Source: Owenia fusiformis (Eukaryota > Annelida > Polychaeta > Sabellida > Oweniidae). From it: DNA of 64,000 nucleotides. This document shows, in pieces, positions 1 to 23,566 of the stretch (positions are counted from its first letter, which is position 1; each line of letters opens with the position of its first letter). A program made the translations under genes and the position numbers. The stretch lies in assembly GCA_903813345.2 (NCBI GenBank), contig CAIIXF020000011.1:21497754-21561753 (forward strand), written 5' to 3'. The notes beneath the pieces are model-generated. The model was not told the DNA's origin and did no database searches. It worked only from the letters and a program-made list of their open reading frames with translations.

Positions 1-789
1 CAATCCTTTGAAGTTTTTATGCGTGGGTGGCGTCAAAAGTCAACTATGATCGGAAAACGTATTTTCCTGTCAATCGCGTTGGAAACAGACATTTGATTGA
101 AAATCATCTTCAGTATACACATAACACAATATGTACATTGTTTTCTACGGTGGCAATTTACCCCACTGACATCGGTTTAAGAAAATTACATTGGAACCAC
201 GGACTCCAGTTAGCATTTCTTCCGAAACTTCTTTCCCTCTTAATGGGTATGTTATACATTTCTAGCGTAAGCGTTTCGCAGAATGTATTTCACGTGCTTG
301 ATTGGAACTGCCACACTAATAAACATCTTACAGAAAAATAGAGTCTAACTAGATAACGGCAACGCAAAATTTCATCGGTTTAATATTTGAGTTTTGATTG
401 ACTTCACACAACATTGCGAGATATCTTTTCTCAAAATGGTCAAAATAAATGAATTGCCAAAAGATGTTGAATCTGTCTAAAACTCAAATGGTATACCATA
501 TGATGACCCTGTCAATATGCATATTGTGACTAATCATCACAATTTGGGTTGCTAAAGTAGTAAACCAAGGTTTTTAGAGAATTTAAACATTGAATCGATG
601 GAGATATTTTTTCAGAAAAGTTAAGAAAGTCATGGAAAATGACTTATGAAAAAGCTTATTTAAAAATGAATATGAATACAAACAGGTATTTTTAATATTT
701 AAATAAGTTAGCCATAAATTAGATGATCAAATCGTCAGTCGACAGCCGGCAGTTAAATTCCCGAATACTAGCTAAGCATACCAACATAC

Positions 790-3700
790 CTTTCACGTAA
801 AACCAATCTGCCCCATTTGAGATTCCATCTGTGAAGTTCCAGTCACAGTTTAGATGCAGTACCCATGCATACATGCGCCCATGACTGTATGAGTATGTCA
901 GAGCCATCTGCCGGAAGATATCGTCATCAGGCGCTTCGCTGTAGCTGCCGAAGACATCTTTGTTTTGACGTTCTTCTTTAGTTAAACGCTCTATAATAAC
1001 ACGCAGTCTATGTGAATCAAGATAACTTAAGTGATAACAAGGGGCGAAACCATATTAATTTTTTCGCTAAACAAAGAGAAGGCAGGCAAGTGTCTTTCTC
1101 ATTTAGAAAGTATGATAAAACCAGGAAATGAGATTTAAGGAACTGAGGGAATTTTTCTACCTAAAGTGGCGGATGTTTTATGATCTAGATTCCTCTCTCT
1201 CTCGATTGGTCAGCGGGGAGAGGGGGATAAGCCTAAATTGTTTATATAGTTAATAGTAAATCTCTATTTCTTGGTATCATATGTCTGACCTATTGTGGAA
1301 TCACTTTGAAAGTTGAACTTTCATTTTTGAGTTGACTCAAAAGCTGCTACAACGTACTAGTCACTGGCGATCCAGAAGCTAACAAGGGGGCACGTTTTTG
1401 GGCCCCTAAAACCAAAAAGTGGACCCAAGTTATTCATGATACTCGGCCCTGAGATTATGATAAGACCTTTAAAAGGCCAGTAATGCCCAAATGAGGCCCA
1501 CAAATAGAGGCCCTACAAACATTTCGGACCAAAAGATTACTTTGGGCCCAAAATATTTTTTCTGGGTCCACCCAAAGGAGCCCCCCCCTGGACCCGCCTG
1601 TGCTAGTAATATGCAATAAATTCTATTGATAAATAAAAAATGGAAGAATGAATATCTAGGTTTTGTAAAACTAAATCTTTATCATCATGAAATAAAAAGA
1701 TATCATCTTACTATTATCATATGGATAGGAAGCGACCATAGCTCCTCCATGAAGGGATAACGACAAAACAAAGGGGAAGTCTTCAAGCCATCTTTTTACT
1801 GCAAGTGTCTCAGGTGATGGCTCAGGATTGTAGCTCTTCTTGAAATATTCCGGACCAAAATTCCGATTCATGTCCACCGAAATCGGTGTGACAGTGTTTC
1901 TAGAATAATAAGAACATACGTTTTCACTTTTATTTTAAGTTATGTTAACATATTATGTTTGTAATTATCTTCCAATATTTATTTATTTATTAATTTAATA
2001 TTAATTCATTTATTTATCTATTTATTTATTTCATTTAATATATGGAGTTTACAAAAAGGTGAAAAAGCATACATTTGTAAATCTTAAATCCAACAAGCAA
2101 CAACTAGAACATTAGATCACAAATAGACAAGAATTTTTAGAGTTTAAGGAGTGTAGTTTTGCTGGATTTTATTAATTTCTCAAACTTCAGTAAAGATAAT
2201 GAACACTAACGTTTAGAAATGGCTTTCCAATGGCTTCCTCGTGTTCTAGGCTCTGACCATCACGCTAAATGATTCATGCCCTTCCCAATGAATGTGCTAG
2301 GCTCTGACCCTCAGGCTAAATTATTCATGCCCTTCCCAATGAATGTGCTAGGCTCTGACCCTCAGGCTAAATTATTCATGCCCTTCCGAATGGCTTCATC
2401 TACCTCATGTAGTAGGCTCTGGCTCACAGGCTAAATTATTCATGCCCTTACCAATGACTTCATCTACCTAATGTACTAAGCTCTGGCCCTTGAGCTAAAT
2501 TATTCATGCCCTTCCAAATGGCTCCATCTACCTCATGTAGTAGGCTCTGGCCCTCAGGCTAAATGATTCATGCCCTTCCCAATGATTTCATCTACCTAAT
2601 GTACTAAGCTCTGGCCCTTGAGCTAAATTATTCATGCCCTTCCAAATGGCTTCATCTACCTCATGTAGTAGGCTCTGGCCCACAGGCTAAATGATTCATG
2701 CCCTTCCCAATGGCTTCATCTAACTCATGTAGTAGGCTCTGGCCCACAGGCTAAATGATTCATGCCCTTCCCAATGGCTTCATCTACCTAATGTACTAGG
2801 CGCTGACCCTTGAGCTAAATTATTCATGCCCTTCCGAATGGTTTCATCTACCTAATGTACTAGGCGCTGACCCTTGAGCTAAATTATTCATGCCCTTCCA
2901 AATGGCTTCATCTACCTAATGTAGTAGGCTCTGGCCCACAGGCTAAATGATTCATGCCCTTCCCAATGGCTTCATCTACCTAATGTACTAGGCTCTGGCC
3001 CTTGAGCTAAATTATTCATGCCCTTCCAAATGGCTTCATCTACCTCATGTAGTAGACTCTGGCCCACAGGCAAAATGATTCATGCCCTTCCCAATGGCTG
3101 CCGCTTCATCTAACTCATGTAGTAGGCTCTGACCCTTGAGCTGAATTATTCATGCCCTTCTAAATGGCTTCATCTACCTCATGTACTAGGCTCTGACCCT
3201 TCGGCTAAATGATTCATGCCCTTTCCAATGGCGTCATCTACCTAATGACATAGGCTCTGGCCCTTGAGCTAAATGATTCATGCCCTTTCCAATGGCTTTC
3301 TCTACCCTAATGTAATAACCCCGGGGCTCTAACCCTCAGGGTACCTCAAGATCAAGCCCTCTTAAATCCTCTTGTTAAATATTCCGCTTTTTAAACTCAC
3401 CTTCCTTTGTTTCCTGCACAAATTCTGTCAGAGCTCCCACCCGCAGGGTTCTTATTGTAGGCCTTCATGAAGCCGTCTGGGTTTAACATCGGCAGCACAT
3501 GCAGCCGTGATGAGTTCATCAACGCTGTTATTGTATCATCCTTGCCATAATTTTGTCCAAGATATGCCAGGAATCGAATCAATACTTGTCCACCGACAGG
3601 CTGCACGAGAGTATGGAAGACCAGAGTTAGGAAGATACCGTTCTCTGAACACTAGGCTCTAGACATTATCCACCCTGTCCCTTTATGATGAACAGAGTGG

Positions 3701-5211
3701 ATGATGTTTGAAGTCTTGCATTTGGATGATGGTGAGATACCATGACTGACAGTCGAATGGTCTTCGTGGGCTTCATACTGACAGCCATGATCATTGCAAT
3801 TCAGATGTTAAACACTCGACTCTCAGTCTCGCAATAAGCTGCACAAATGCAGCTCATGCATTAACCATCCGTTAATAAGCTTCGAACTTCAACCTATACT
3901 CTCGATATAAATCAAACCTATAAATTGATAGTGCAGAGAAAAATGACACTCTAAGCAATAGTTTTAAGAATATCTACTGAGACTGAGTTATTTCTGTATA
4001 GTACCCGAATAGGATAGTTAGAAAATTGGAGGGCGGGGAGGCTGTTCGATAGATTGAACTAACCTCATTGCCATGGATACCTCCGACATACTTAATTTCA
4101 GGTCTTAACAAAACGTGTTCATCTGGTTTTTCGGCACTGACGGTCACTACCCAGATTTCTCTACCCTTGCCTGATTTGCCAATAGAATACATGGACATCT
4201 GGGAAGGGTATTCCTCTACCAAATCCTTCAGTATATCGGTCATCTCATCGTGGCTTATATAAGTGGTACGATTATATTTTATTGATTTCATTATGTCAGA
4301 CGCCCTCGACTCATCTAAAAATTATGAATTACTCTATTAAGCTGTCAAGTTTTAAAATTGAGGATTATTAAACTATTGATTTGCTGGAAAACCAAATGGG
4401 GATAAACTTGATGATGCAAAGGGATATAAAGTATATTTTATGCGACGCAATTTCTAAAAAGATCTGGGAACTTTGGAGGTGATTTGTAAATGGATGCATA
4501 TATCTTAGAATACAATTGCTTAATGAGATCTTATGAGGATTGAATATACGAGTTTGTATACCTTATTCCAACGCCTGAGCCAAAAGGATTCAGTTAGATA
4601 CCTGACGATTTGTAGGTAAACAGAAAAAGAACTGATGAACTGGACTTGGAAATGGATTGAATTAAACATGTAACTGCTCCAAAAAGACGTAATACTCTTA
4701 AAACACACGTGAGAAACAAATTCTTCAAACTGTTTTGAAAGATCAAATCAATAGTGTATCATCTAAATGAAAACGTACCTTTAATTTCTATTATTTTCGA
4801 AACCGTTAATTGCAAAACCTCAATCTGTATCACCAAAGTATCTGCATTTCCGGCATTAAATCCTTTCCTTAATATTTTTAATTTCTCCGAAAGTGTCTTC
4901 AGTTGATCTGCAAGTATACATTCAGTATTACGATAAACTGCATGTAACTCCCAAATTGCCTGCTTCGCGGAAAACACAATTCCCATATGTATCTTGTCCA
5001 GAACTACGGTTTCGCCCGGAGGCTGTCTATAAATGTATCCAGCCAGTTTTTTCAATTCGCCAATCACATTTTTAATATCCTGTAATGATTTAATTTCTTT
5101 TTCTGTTGTAAAGCACGATTGTGTGTTGACTTGGGTCAGAGTGACCGCTTCACATATTTTTTGAAATAACGTCAAAACGACAATTATGACGACGGTCTGT
5201 TTCAAATACAT
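790..5211 (-). CDS. Secreted M14B metallocarboxypeptidase (CPD/CPE/CPN/CPM-like), 3' end off window
   Basis: Zinc exopeptidase that should remove C-terminal residues in the secretory pathway or outside the cell. Five exons join in phase: 5211-4779, 4314-4064, 3600-3401, 1899-1712, 975-790 (419 codons so far). Donors read GTACGT, GTTAGT, GTGAGT, GTAAGA and GTATGT. Exon 1 gives a signal peptide (MYLKQTVVIIVVLTLFQ) and about 120 residues of helix-rich sequence I do not recognise. The peptidase domain follows: HGNE (zinc ligands H and E) ends exon 2, LNPDGF is in exon 3, and DMNRNF (substrate-binding Arg) plus LHGG (third zinc His) are in exon 4. Exon 5 carries NGADWFYVKG. The catalytic Glu region should lie past the left edge; I found no matching exon in 1-789. 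The fold is the N/E subfamily, but one domain does not say which member. Confidence 0.93.
1362..1602. mobile_element. 241-bp MITE in carboxypeptidase intron 4
   Basis: Inverted ends CACTGGCGATCCAG and, read from the right, CACAGGCGGGTCCAG. The flanking CTAGT is duplicated (1357-1361 and 1603-1607). The interior is rich in GGCCC/GGGCCC blocks and has no coding potential. It looks like a non-autonomous DNA transposon; the superfamily is not assigned. Confidence 0.7.
2222..3330. repeat. Minisatellite, ~64-bp unit, about 17 copies
   Basis: The unit contains AGGCTCTGGCCCACAGGCTA, then ATTCATGCCCTTCC, AATGGCTTCATCTACC and ATGTA. Early units are shorter (about 57 bp) and the last ones degenerate. 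The array lies wholly inside the carboxypeptidase intron between the HGNE exon side (ends 3401) and the DMNRNF exon (starts 1899). Confidence 0.9.
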
Positions 5212-5865
5212 GTCTACCGTTGTTGAGGTATATGCTGTAAAGATTTACAATATAGTTCAAATTAATAAGCACATATACTAGTCTTTATTGGTTTTATTGT
5301 ATATCTGGTCATTTAGATATATAGTAAAACAACTATGATCATACCGTTTATCGAGGTGGATTGACATGCTAGCCATCAGAACATATGCAAATATCTTTCG
5401 ATATACTTCATTGGTTTCCCTGTCAAAATACTTAATTGAACTCAAATGCAAAATTCGGGCATGCATCAAGTTTTATTGAGAATGGCGCGGCATGTAAAAA
5501 ACGAAACAATAATATGGACGAAACGTCTTGTGAAAATGAGAGCGATTTTTTAGAATCCCTTTACAAGTGTTTTGATATCTTTGCTTCCCGGGAATAGGCA
5601 TTTCGTCTAGTGTAACCAAATAATCGCGGGATGTTTGATTTCTTTCGACAGATGTCATCTCTAAATAGTGGGATGAAAAAATCGAATATGTTTTTCTTAC
5701 GTACGATTCGTACATAATGCAAATATGTTTGCCATGATTGATGAAATACAATTGAGTAAGGCACTTTAAAACGGAAACGCCTGTTCTTTCTGCAGTGTTC
5801 ATCACTTCCCGTGGCATCGTTTTATACCGATATTTAAGAATCGTTCACAATTTATCCGCGATGAA
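5212..5865. other. Upstream of carboxypeptidase; no supported gene
   Basis: AT-rich upstream flank of the carboxypeptidase start. Two short minus-strand open frames (5817-5473 and 5469-5278) show no family likeness and no clear splice links. They may simply lie in the 5' leader or promoter region. Confidence 0.4.
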
Positions 5866-5876
5866 AAGGATCTTTT

Positions 5877-5952
5877 ACCCTTTGCATTCGTTTGACTTCA
5901 CTTCTTAAAAGAGAGCTTCGTCTGTAGTTTAACTAGACTCTGCACGCAGGGT
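5877..5952 (+). mobile_element. 76-bp miniature element, copy 1
   Basis: Ends ACCCTTTGC and CACGCAGGGT are short inverted repeats. The element is flanked by a perfect 11-bp direct duplication AAGGATCTTTT at 5866-5876 and 5953-5963. It has no coding capacity. Related copies lie at 6699-6769 (inverted) and 43332-43397. A duplication of 9-11 bp would fit Mutator-like transposition, but that is inference. Confidence 0.7.
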
Positions 5953-6138
5953 AAGGATCTTTTGAAAGTCGGTCATAAAAAAATCCTTGTACTGTGGTAT
6001 ACGAGCCACGGTATATAGGGGTGAAGTATTGTGAAATTCTAGGTCGGGTAAAAAAGTTCATTTTACTAGTATCGGTTCTCGTCGCATTATTCTACTGGTG
6101 ACGTCTGTCACTTGCTTCAAATAAGGACGATACACTTT

Positions 6139-6446
6139 GCAGGGGCGTAGCCAGCTTTCAGTCGGGGGGGGGGGGGGGGGGGGGGGGGGGTGCGATCGCC
6201 GAAAATTTTTCAGTTATCGGTCAGGGGGGGGGGGGGGGGTGCGATTTTGCCATAAGTAACACAAAAAATTAAGATTTCTTTTGAATTTTACAAAAATTGA
6301 TGCAACTTCCTTCAAAATTGAGCTAGAAGCTTCAAATAAAAAGCATTTTAAAGCTCTTTTCTACCTCTATCCAATGGTCATATTTTCAAAGGTTATGGGG
6401 GGGGGGGGTGCCCCCCATCGCCCCCCCCCCCTGGCTACGCCCATGC
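6139..6446. mobile_element. MITE with GGGCGTAGCCAG inverted ends and poly-G tracts
   Basis: Left end GGGGCGTAGCCAG and right end CTGGCTACGCCC are inverted, and each is followed inward by a long poly-G or poly-C run (about 27 G at 6165-6190). No clear target duplication. Related single ends occur near 18793 and 31647, so this is a dispersed family. The poly-G lengths may not be exact in the assembly. Confidence 0.6.
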
Positions 6447-6698
6447 TTTGAGAAACATATCTAGCCATCATTTTCGGAATACAAAAAGATAAATGAACAA
6501 GGTTGAAAGGTGGTAATACTTTATAAACATTGGAAAAAAGCACATACAAGTATCTACACAAAGAATAATGAGTTTTCCAGACAAAAAATTGACAGAAATG
6601 AAGAAAATTGCAGAAAACCCCTCAAATCTTCGATGTAATTGGTATACAGGTGCGGTTAGCTCTAATACAATCACTTACCAACCAAGACTTTGCATTTT

Positions 6699-6769
6699 AC
6701 CCTGCGCGCAGAGTCTAGTTATAAAGAAAGCTCTCTTTTGAGAAGCAAAGTCGAACGAATGCAAAGGGT
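6699..6769 (-). mobile_element. 71-bp miniature element, copy 2 (inverted)
   Basis: Reverse-complement relative of 5877-5952. It runs from ACCCTGCGCGCAGAG to GAATGCAAAGGGT. Flanks share TTTGCATTT, but three bases out of register on the right, so the target duplication is uncertain. Confidence 0.6.
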
Positions 6770-7166
6770 ATATTTGCATTTGGAATGCGCACCTCAAAAT
6801 GACAGGTTATTTCATGAATCACAAAATAACCTTCTTGAAAGACAAAAAGTTTTCCAGTAGATATAAAATATAATATACTTCTACATGATGTATCTAAATC
6901 AATACAAGATTAAGATATGAAGTACATATAGTATCGACCTAAATCGAGGTCAACGATTTGATTTTTCATTAACACTAGTATTGACGTACAGATATGTCAT
7001 GAAACGCTCAATTGACAATTAAATAAACAAACTATTGTTACTTTATATTTATTGTTATGTTGTAACCATGTAAAATCTTAAATCAGACTAAGGAAGCAAT
7101 TTATTATTCAGTCATTATTTAACCTAACATTTTTACTTGTGCTAAAATGTTGAGTTTCACAATATA

Positions 7167-7200
7167 CAGGGTGTTCTAAAAAAGTAAACTTTTTTTAATC
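7167..7200. mobile_element. Single end of a Tc1/mariner-like element
   Basis: TACAGGGTGTTCTAAAAAAG resembles the terminus of mariner-type elements and the fully bounded copy at 48512-49484. I see no matching inverted end within the next kilobase and no transposase sequence. Likely a remnant. The rest of 7200-8440 holds nothing I can support. Confidence 0.35.
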
Positions 7201-8439
7201 ATGAGGTAATCCTCTTGAATCTATATGTATAAAGTGTTAAATGCATGAAGCAATTTTATACTTATACACCATCATGGACATTAATGTAGAAAATTCAAAA
7301 TTCTGTTTTTGTCAATCCTTTCGAAACAATCAAAAGTAGTCTAACCTATGAATGACCTTTTTTGATTGAAATGCAATACTTGTGGCACATGTTCCACCAA
7401 CCTCCGATCACAGGGCTTCAAAATCCAGAATATATTCTTTCTTTTTACCCCCTGCGATAAGCAGTTAGAATTTCCCCGTTTAAGAACTCGCAATCTGATT
7501 GGCTGTTGCAACACTGCGACAGAAATCATGTATAAGTCATTGCGCATAATAAGATCTTGTGAATCAGTTTAATCAGGCGCTTCCAAATTGGTTATAGCAG
7601 GGGGGAAGATGGAGGTACGGATTCTGGACACCTGCTTAGGAGGATGATGTTCCACTTGGATGTGCATTGGCTGTGCAGATGGAGAATGATAGAAAATCAA
7701 CCAATAAATCAATTAAGAGGTCAAATTTTCCTTCCTAAGGAACTACATACAGTCTTTTTTTAATTTACAAAACAGTTTATTTCATTTTCATAATTTATTA
7801 TAAAATACTGAGGAAGGGATAGCCTGTACATAATATCTCTTTGGATCCAGTTTATTCATGGACATGAATTCCTTGGTGTTTAGGTTATTAACAGGATTTA
7901 TGTGATTAACGTCATAACATATCTTACAAAGCAGAGTTTGATGCTTATACCTATTCAGAAGCAATCAATCAACCCATCAATCATATCAATAGACTATTTG
8001 CTATATAGACGGGAAAATAGATGGCGGCAGCACGTGTGTTGGTAGAAAATGGAGACATATGGCAACAATCACTAATTTTGATTTGATTAAACATTAAAAT
8101 TGTGACCCTATAAGAGTGAATGAATTTTTGAAGGTTTTTTAACATCGTGTTAATGAGGATTTAGCCCAAACTTTTTCAGAAAACTTGAATAAATGTACAT
8201 AACTGTACAACTCAAAATTATTTTGAAAGAAAATTACACAAAGAATTCAAATAAGGCCATCAATTAGAAGAAATTGTTGGTCTGAAATGGTTAAAAATGC
8301 AGATCTCTAAAAATCTCATCAAAAACGAGACTTCAACAATTTCAAAGCTATTTAGCAAACCCTCTATTGAAATGTTTCATTGATGATGAATCATCCTTTA
8401 GATGCTAAGTGCTGTAATTTACATTACATCAATAAGATG

Positions 8440-8832
8440 TTACAAACAGTAATCAAATGTTACATACAGTAATCATATGGTACATACAGTAATCATATGT
8501 TACATACAGTAATCAAATGTTACATACAGTAATCAAATGTTACATACAGTAATCATATGTTACATACAGTAATCAAATGTTACATACAGTAATCAAATGT
8601 TACATACAGTAATCAAATGTTACATACAGTAATCATATGGTACATACAGTAATCATATGTTACATACAGTAATCATATGTTACATACAGTAATCATATGT
8701 TACATACAGTAATCAAATGTTACATACAGTAATCAAATGTTACATACAGTAATCAAATGTTACATACAGTAATCAAATGTTACATACAGTAATCATATGT
8801 TACATACAGTAATCAAATGTTACATACAGTAT
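8440..8832. repeat. 20-bp minisatellite, about 19 copies
   Basis: Unit TACATACAGTAATCAAATGT, alternating at one site between AATCAAATG and AATCATATG. It decays after 8832 into looser TACAGTA-containing sequence to about 8960. It lies downstream of RCAN, with no gene overlap seen. Confidence 0.95.
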
Positions 8833-9782
8833 GTAATATACAGTATGTCATACATCATATGTGATATACAGTAATTAGAACAAATACAGTATTATATAGA
8901 TGTTACATACGCTAATTATGTATTACAAACAGTTATCATATCGTATACAATCAGATGTCACGTAAAGTAATTGATATTACACTATTGAAATCACTCTTTT
9001 AATGTCTTTCTCTAGCATCCCTTAACCCACCCTCAGTTTTACAACTAATTTCTGCAATGACATACATATAAAGGTTAGAATCTGATTGTCAGTATGTAAG
9101 TTTGTACATAACATGGTTATTAGTATTTTGAGATCATATTTTAAATAATCAAACATCAATCCAACAGGACAATTTCTGAGATATAAGGACATATAACATG
9201 GTGAATAAATTCGATGGATTAATTACTTATAACAAATAAGACAACGTAAAACTTTTTAATTATTGGATTTCAAGAGATATCTCCACTTCAAGTAATATTA
9301 ACTAAATGAGTAATAGACAATAATATTACATATGAATAAACATGTAAACGACCAATGGCACAAGTAAGACAAATAGTAGACGAGCAAATAAATATATTTT
9401 CAAAACATACAAAATTAATCAATAATATACATTAATATTAAAACACATGCCTAATAAATAGTTGTCCATGTCAATGAAGAAATAATGAAAATAAAGTTAG
9501 CATGAAACATTTTGTCTTAGATGGGGTAATGTTATGTTACAATGAGGCTAGGTGATAGTGGTACAAGGCCATGTCATGTTACAATGGGGCCTTGTCATGC
9601 CAAAATAAATATATATGATGTCACAATGAGGCAATTGTGTTGTCAAGGTAAGAAAATGTGACCCCACCATAAAAGCCATACCATACTACATAATTCCAAA
9701 ATATGGTCATGTTGTGTCACAGTGAGGTGAAGCTTTTCTACTACAATGTAAAGTAAATCATGTACTTCATGGGAACAGTAAA

Positions 9783-10395
9783 CCCTGTATGACATAAATT
9801 TATGGGTCACCCTGTAAAAATGGATTCACGGGTCAACCTGTATAGAATGGATCCATATCTAACTATGTACAACATAGCTATGGCTCATCCTGTATAACAT
9901 AAATTCATGGGACACCTTGTATAAGATGGACACATTGCTCACCATGTACAACATAGCTATGGCTCAACCTGTATAACATGAATTCATGGGACACCTTGTA
10001 TAAGATGGACACATTGTTCACCCTTTACAATAATCTCACCCTGTACAACATAGCTATGGCTAAACCTGTATAACATGAATTCATGGGACACCATGTATAG
10101 GATGGACACATTGTTAACCCTCTACAACATATCTCACCCTGTACAACATAGCTATGGCTCAACCTGTATAACATGAATTCATGGGACACCTTGTATAAGA
10201 TGGACACATTGTTCACCCTCTACAACATATGTAACCCTGTACAACATAGCTATGGCTCATCCTGTATAACATGAATTCATGGGACACCCTGTATAAGATG
10301 GACACATGGCTCACCATGTACAACATAGCTCACCCTGTACAACATAGCTCACCCCATATAACACAGATTTGGTTCACCCTATGAATATGGATCCA
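9783..10395. repeat. Complex minisatellite downstream of RCAN
   Basis: Repeats built from CCTGTATAACATGAATTC, ATGGGACACCTTGTATAAG, ATGGACACATTGTTCACC and CTGTACAACATAGCTATGG. The higher-order unit is about 100 bp, present about six times with degenerate ends. It starts about 600 bp beyond the RCAN stop and could fall within the 3' UTR. Confidence 0.85.
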
Positions 10396-10999
10396 TTTGA
10401 ACTAGCACCAAGAACAAATATACATGTAACATGTGACATTACAAATGGATTTCAACATTTTGGATTAAACCATTACTATTTACAAGACAAGATAAAAAAT
10501 ACAAACGATTTCTTGTTTTAACGTTCTGAATCTTAATATCGACTTCATTCATTGCAGATAAAAAGTCCTAAATTACGACTAACTAAGCAATATAAGTATT
10601 AGGACTGAACTGTTGGGCAATATCCAGTAAATTATACCATAAAGCTAATTGATAGCTTAGTACATGTATAAGAGAACAACATTAAAACTGACTCATAATT
10701 CCATTTTGACAAGTAGATGCTGCACCCTAGTTAGACAGGCACAACCTGTTCTGGCAAGGGTATTTACAGCTCTGCAATAAAAAAGTGGCGATCAGTAGGA
10801 TACTCCACAAATAAGCCATTTTAATGCTATAGTTTTCCCTCCTGTCTCTCTTGTACGTTCTACTCTTAAACGAGTAGGGCACCTGCAAAATTGATTTCCT
10901 GCATTTGACAACTTAGAGTGTACCTTGGATGGATGATGCCTTGCTATACCACTCCGAATTGTATTTTAAAGCATGATAGCTACAGGTACAAGATAAAAT

Positions 11000-23566
<12,567 letters not shown>

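Noticed and set aside
5278-5817. Two consecutive minus-strand open frames upstream of the carboxypeptidase
   Set aside because: No family likeness, no splice consensus linking them to exon 1, and AT-rich sequence where such frames occur by chance.
6163-6240. Possible G-quadruplex regulatory region
   Set aside because: The poly-G runs sit just inside the ends of a MITE and recur in the same place in related copies, so they belong to the element; run length may also be an assembly guess.
8440-8832. CRISPR-like array
   Set aside because: The 20-bp units are contiguous with no spacers; a plain minisatellite in an animal genome.
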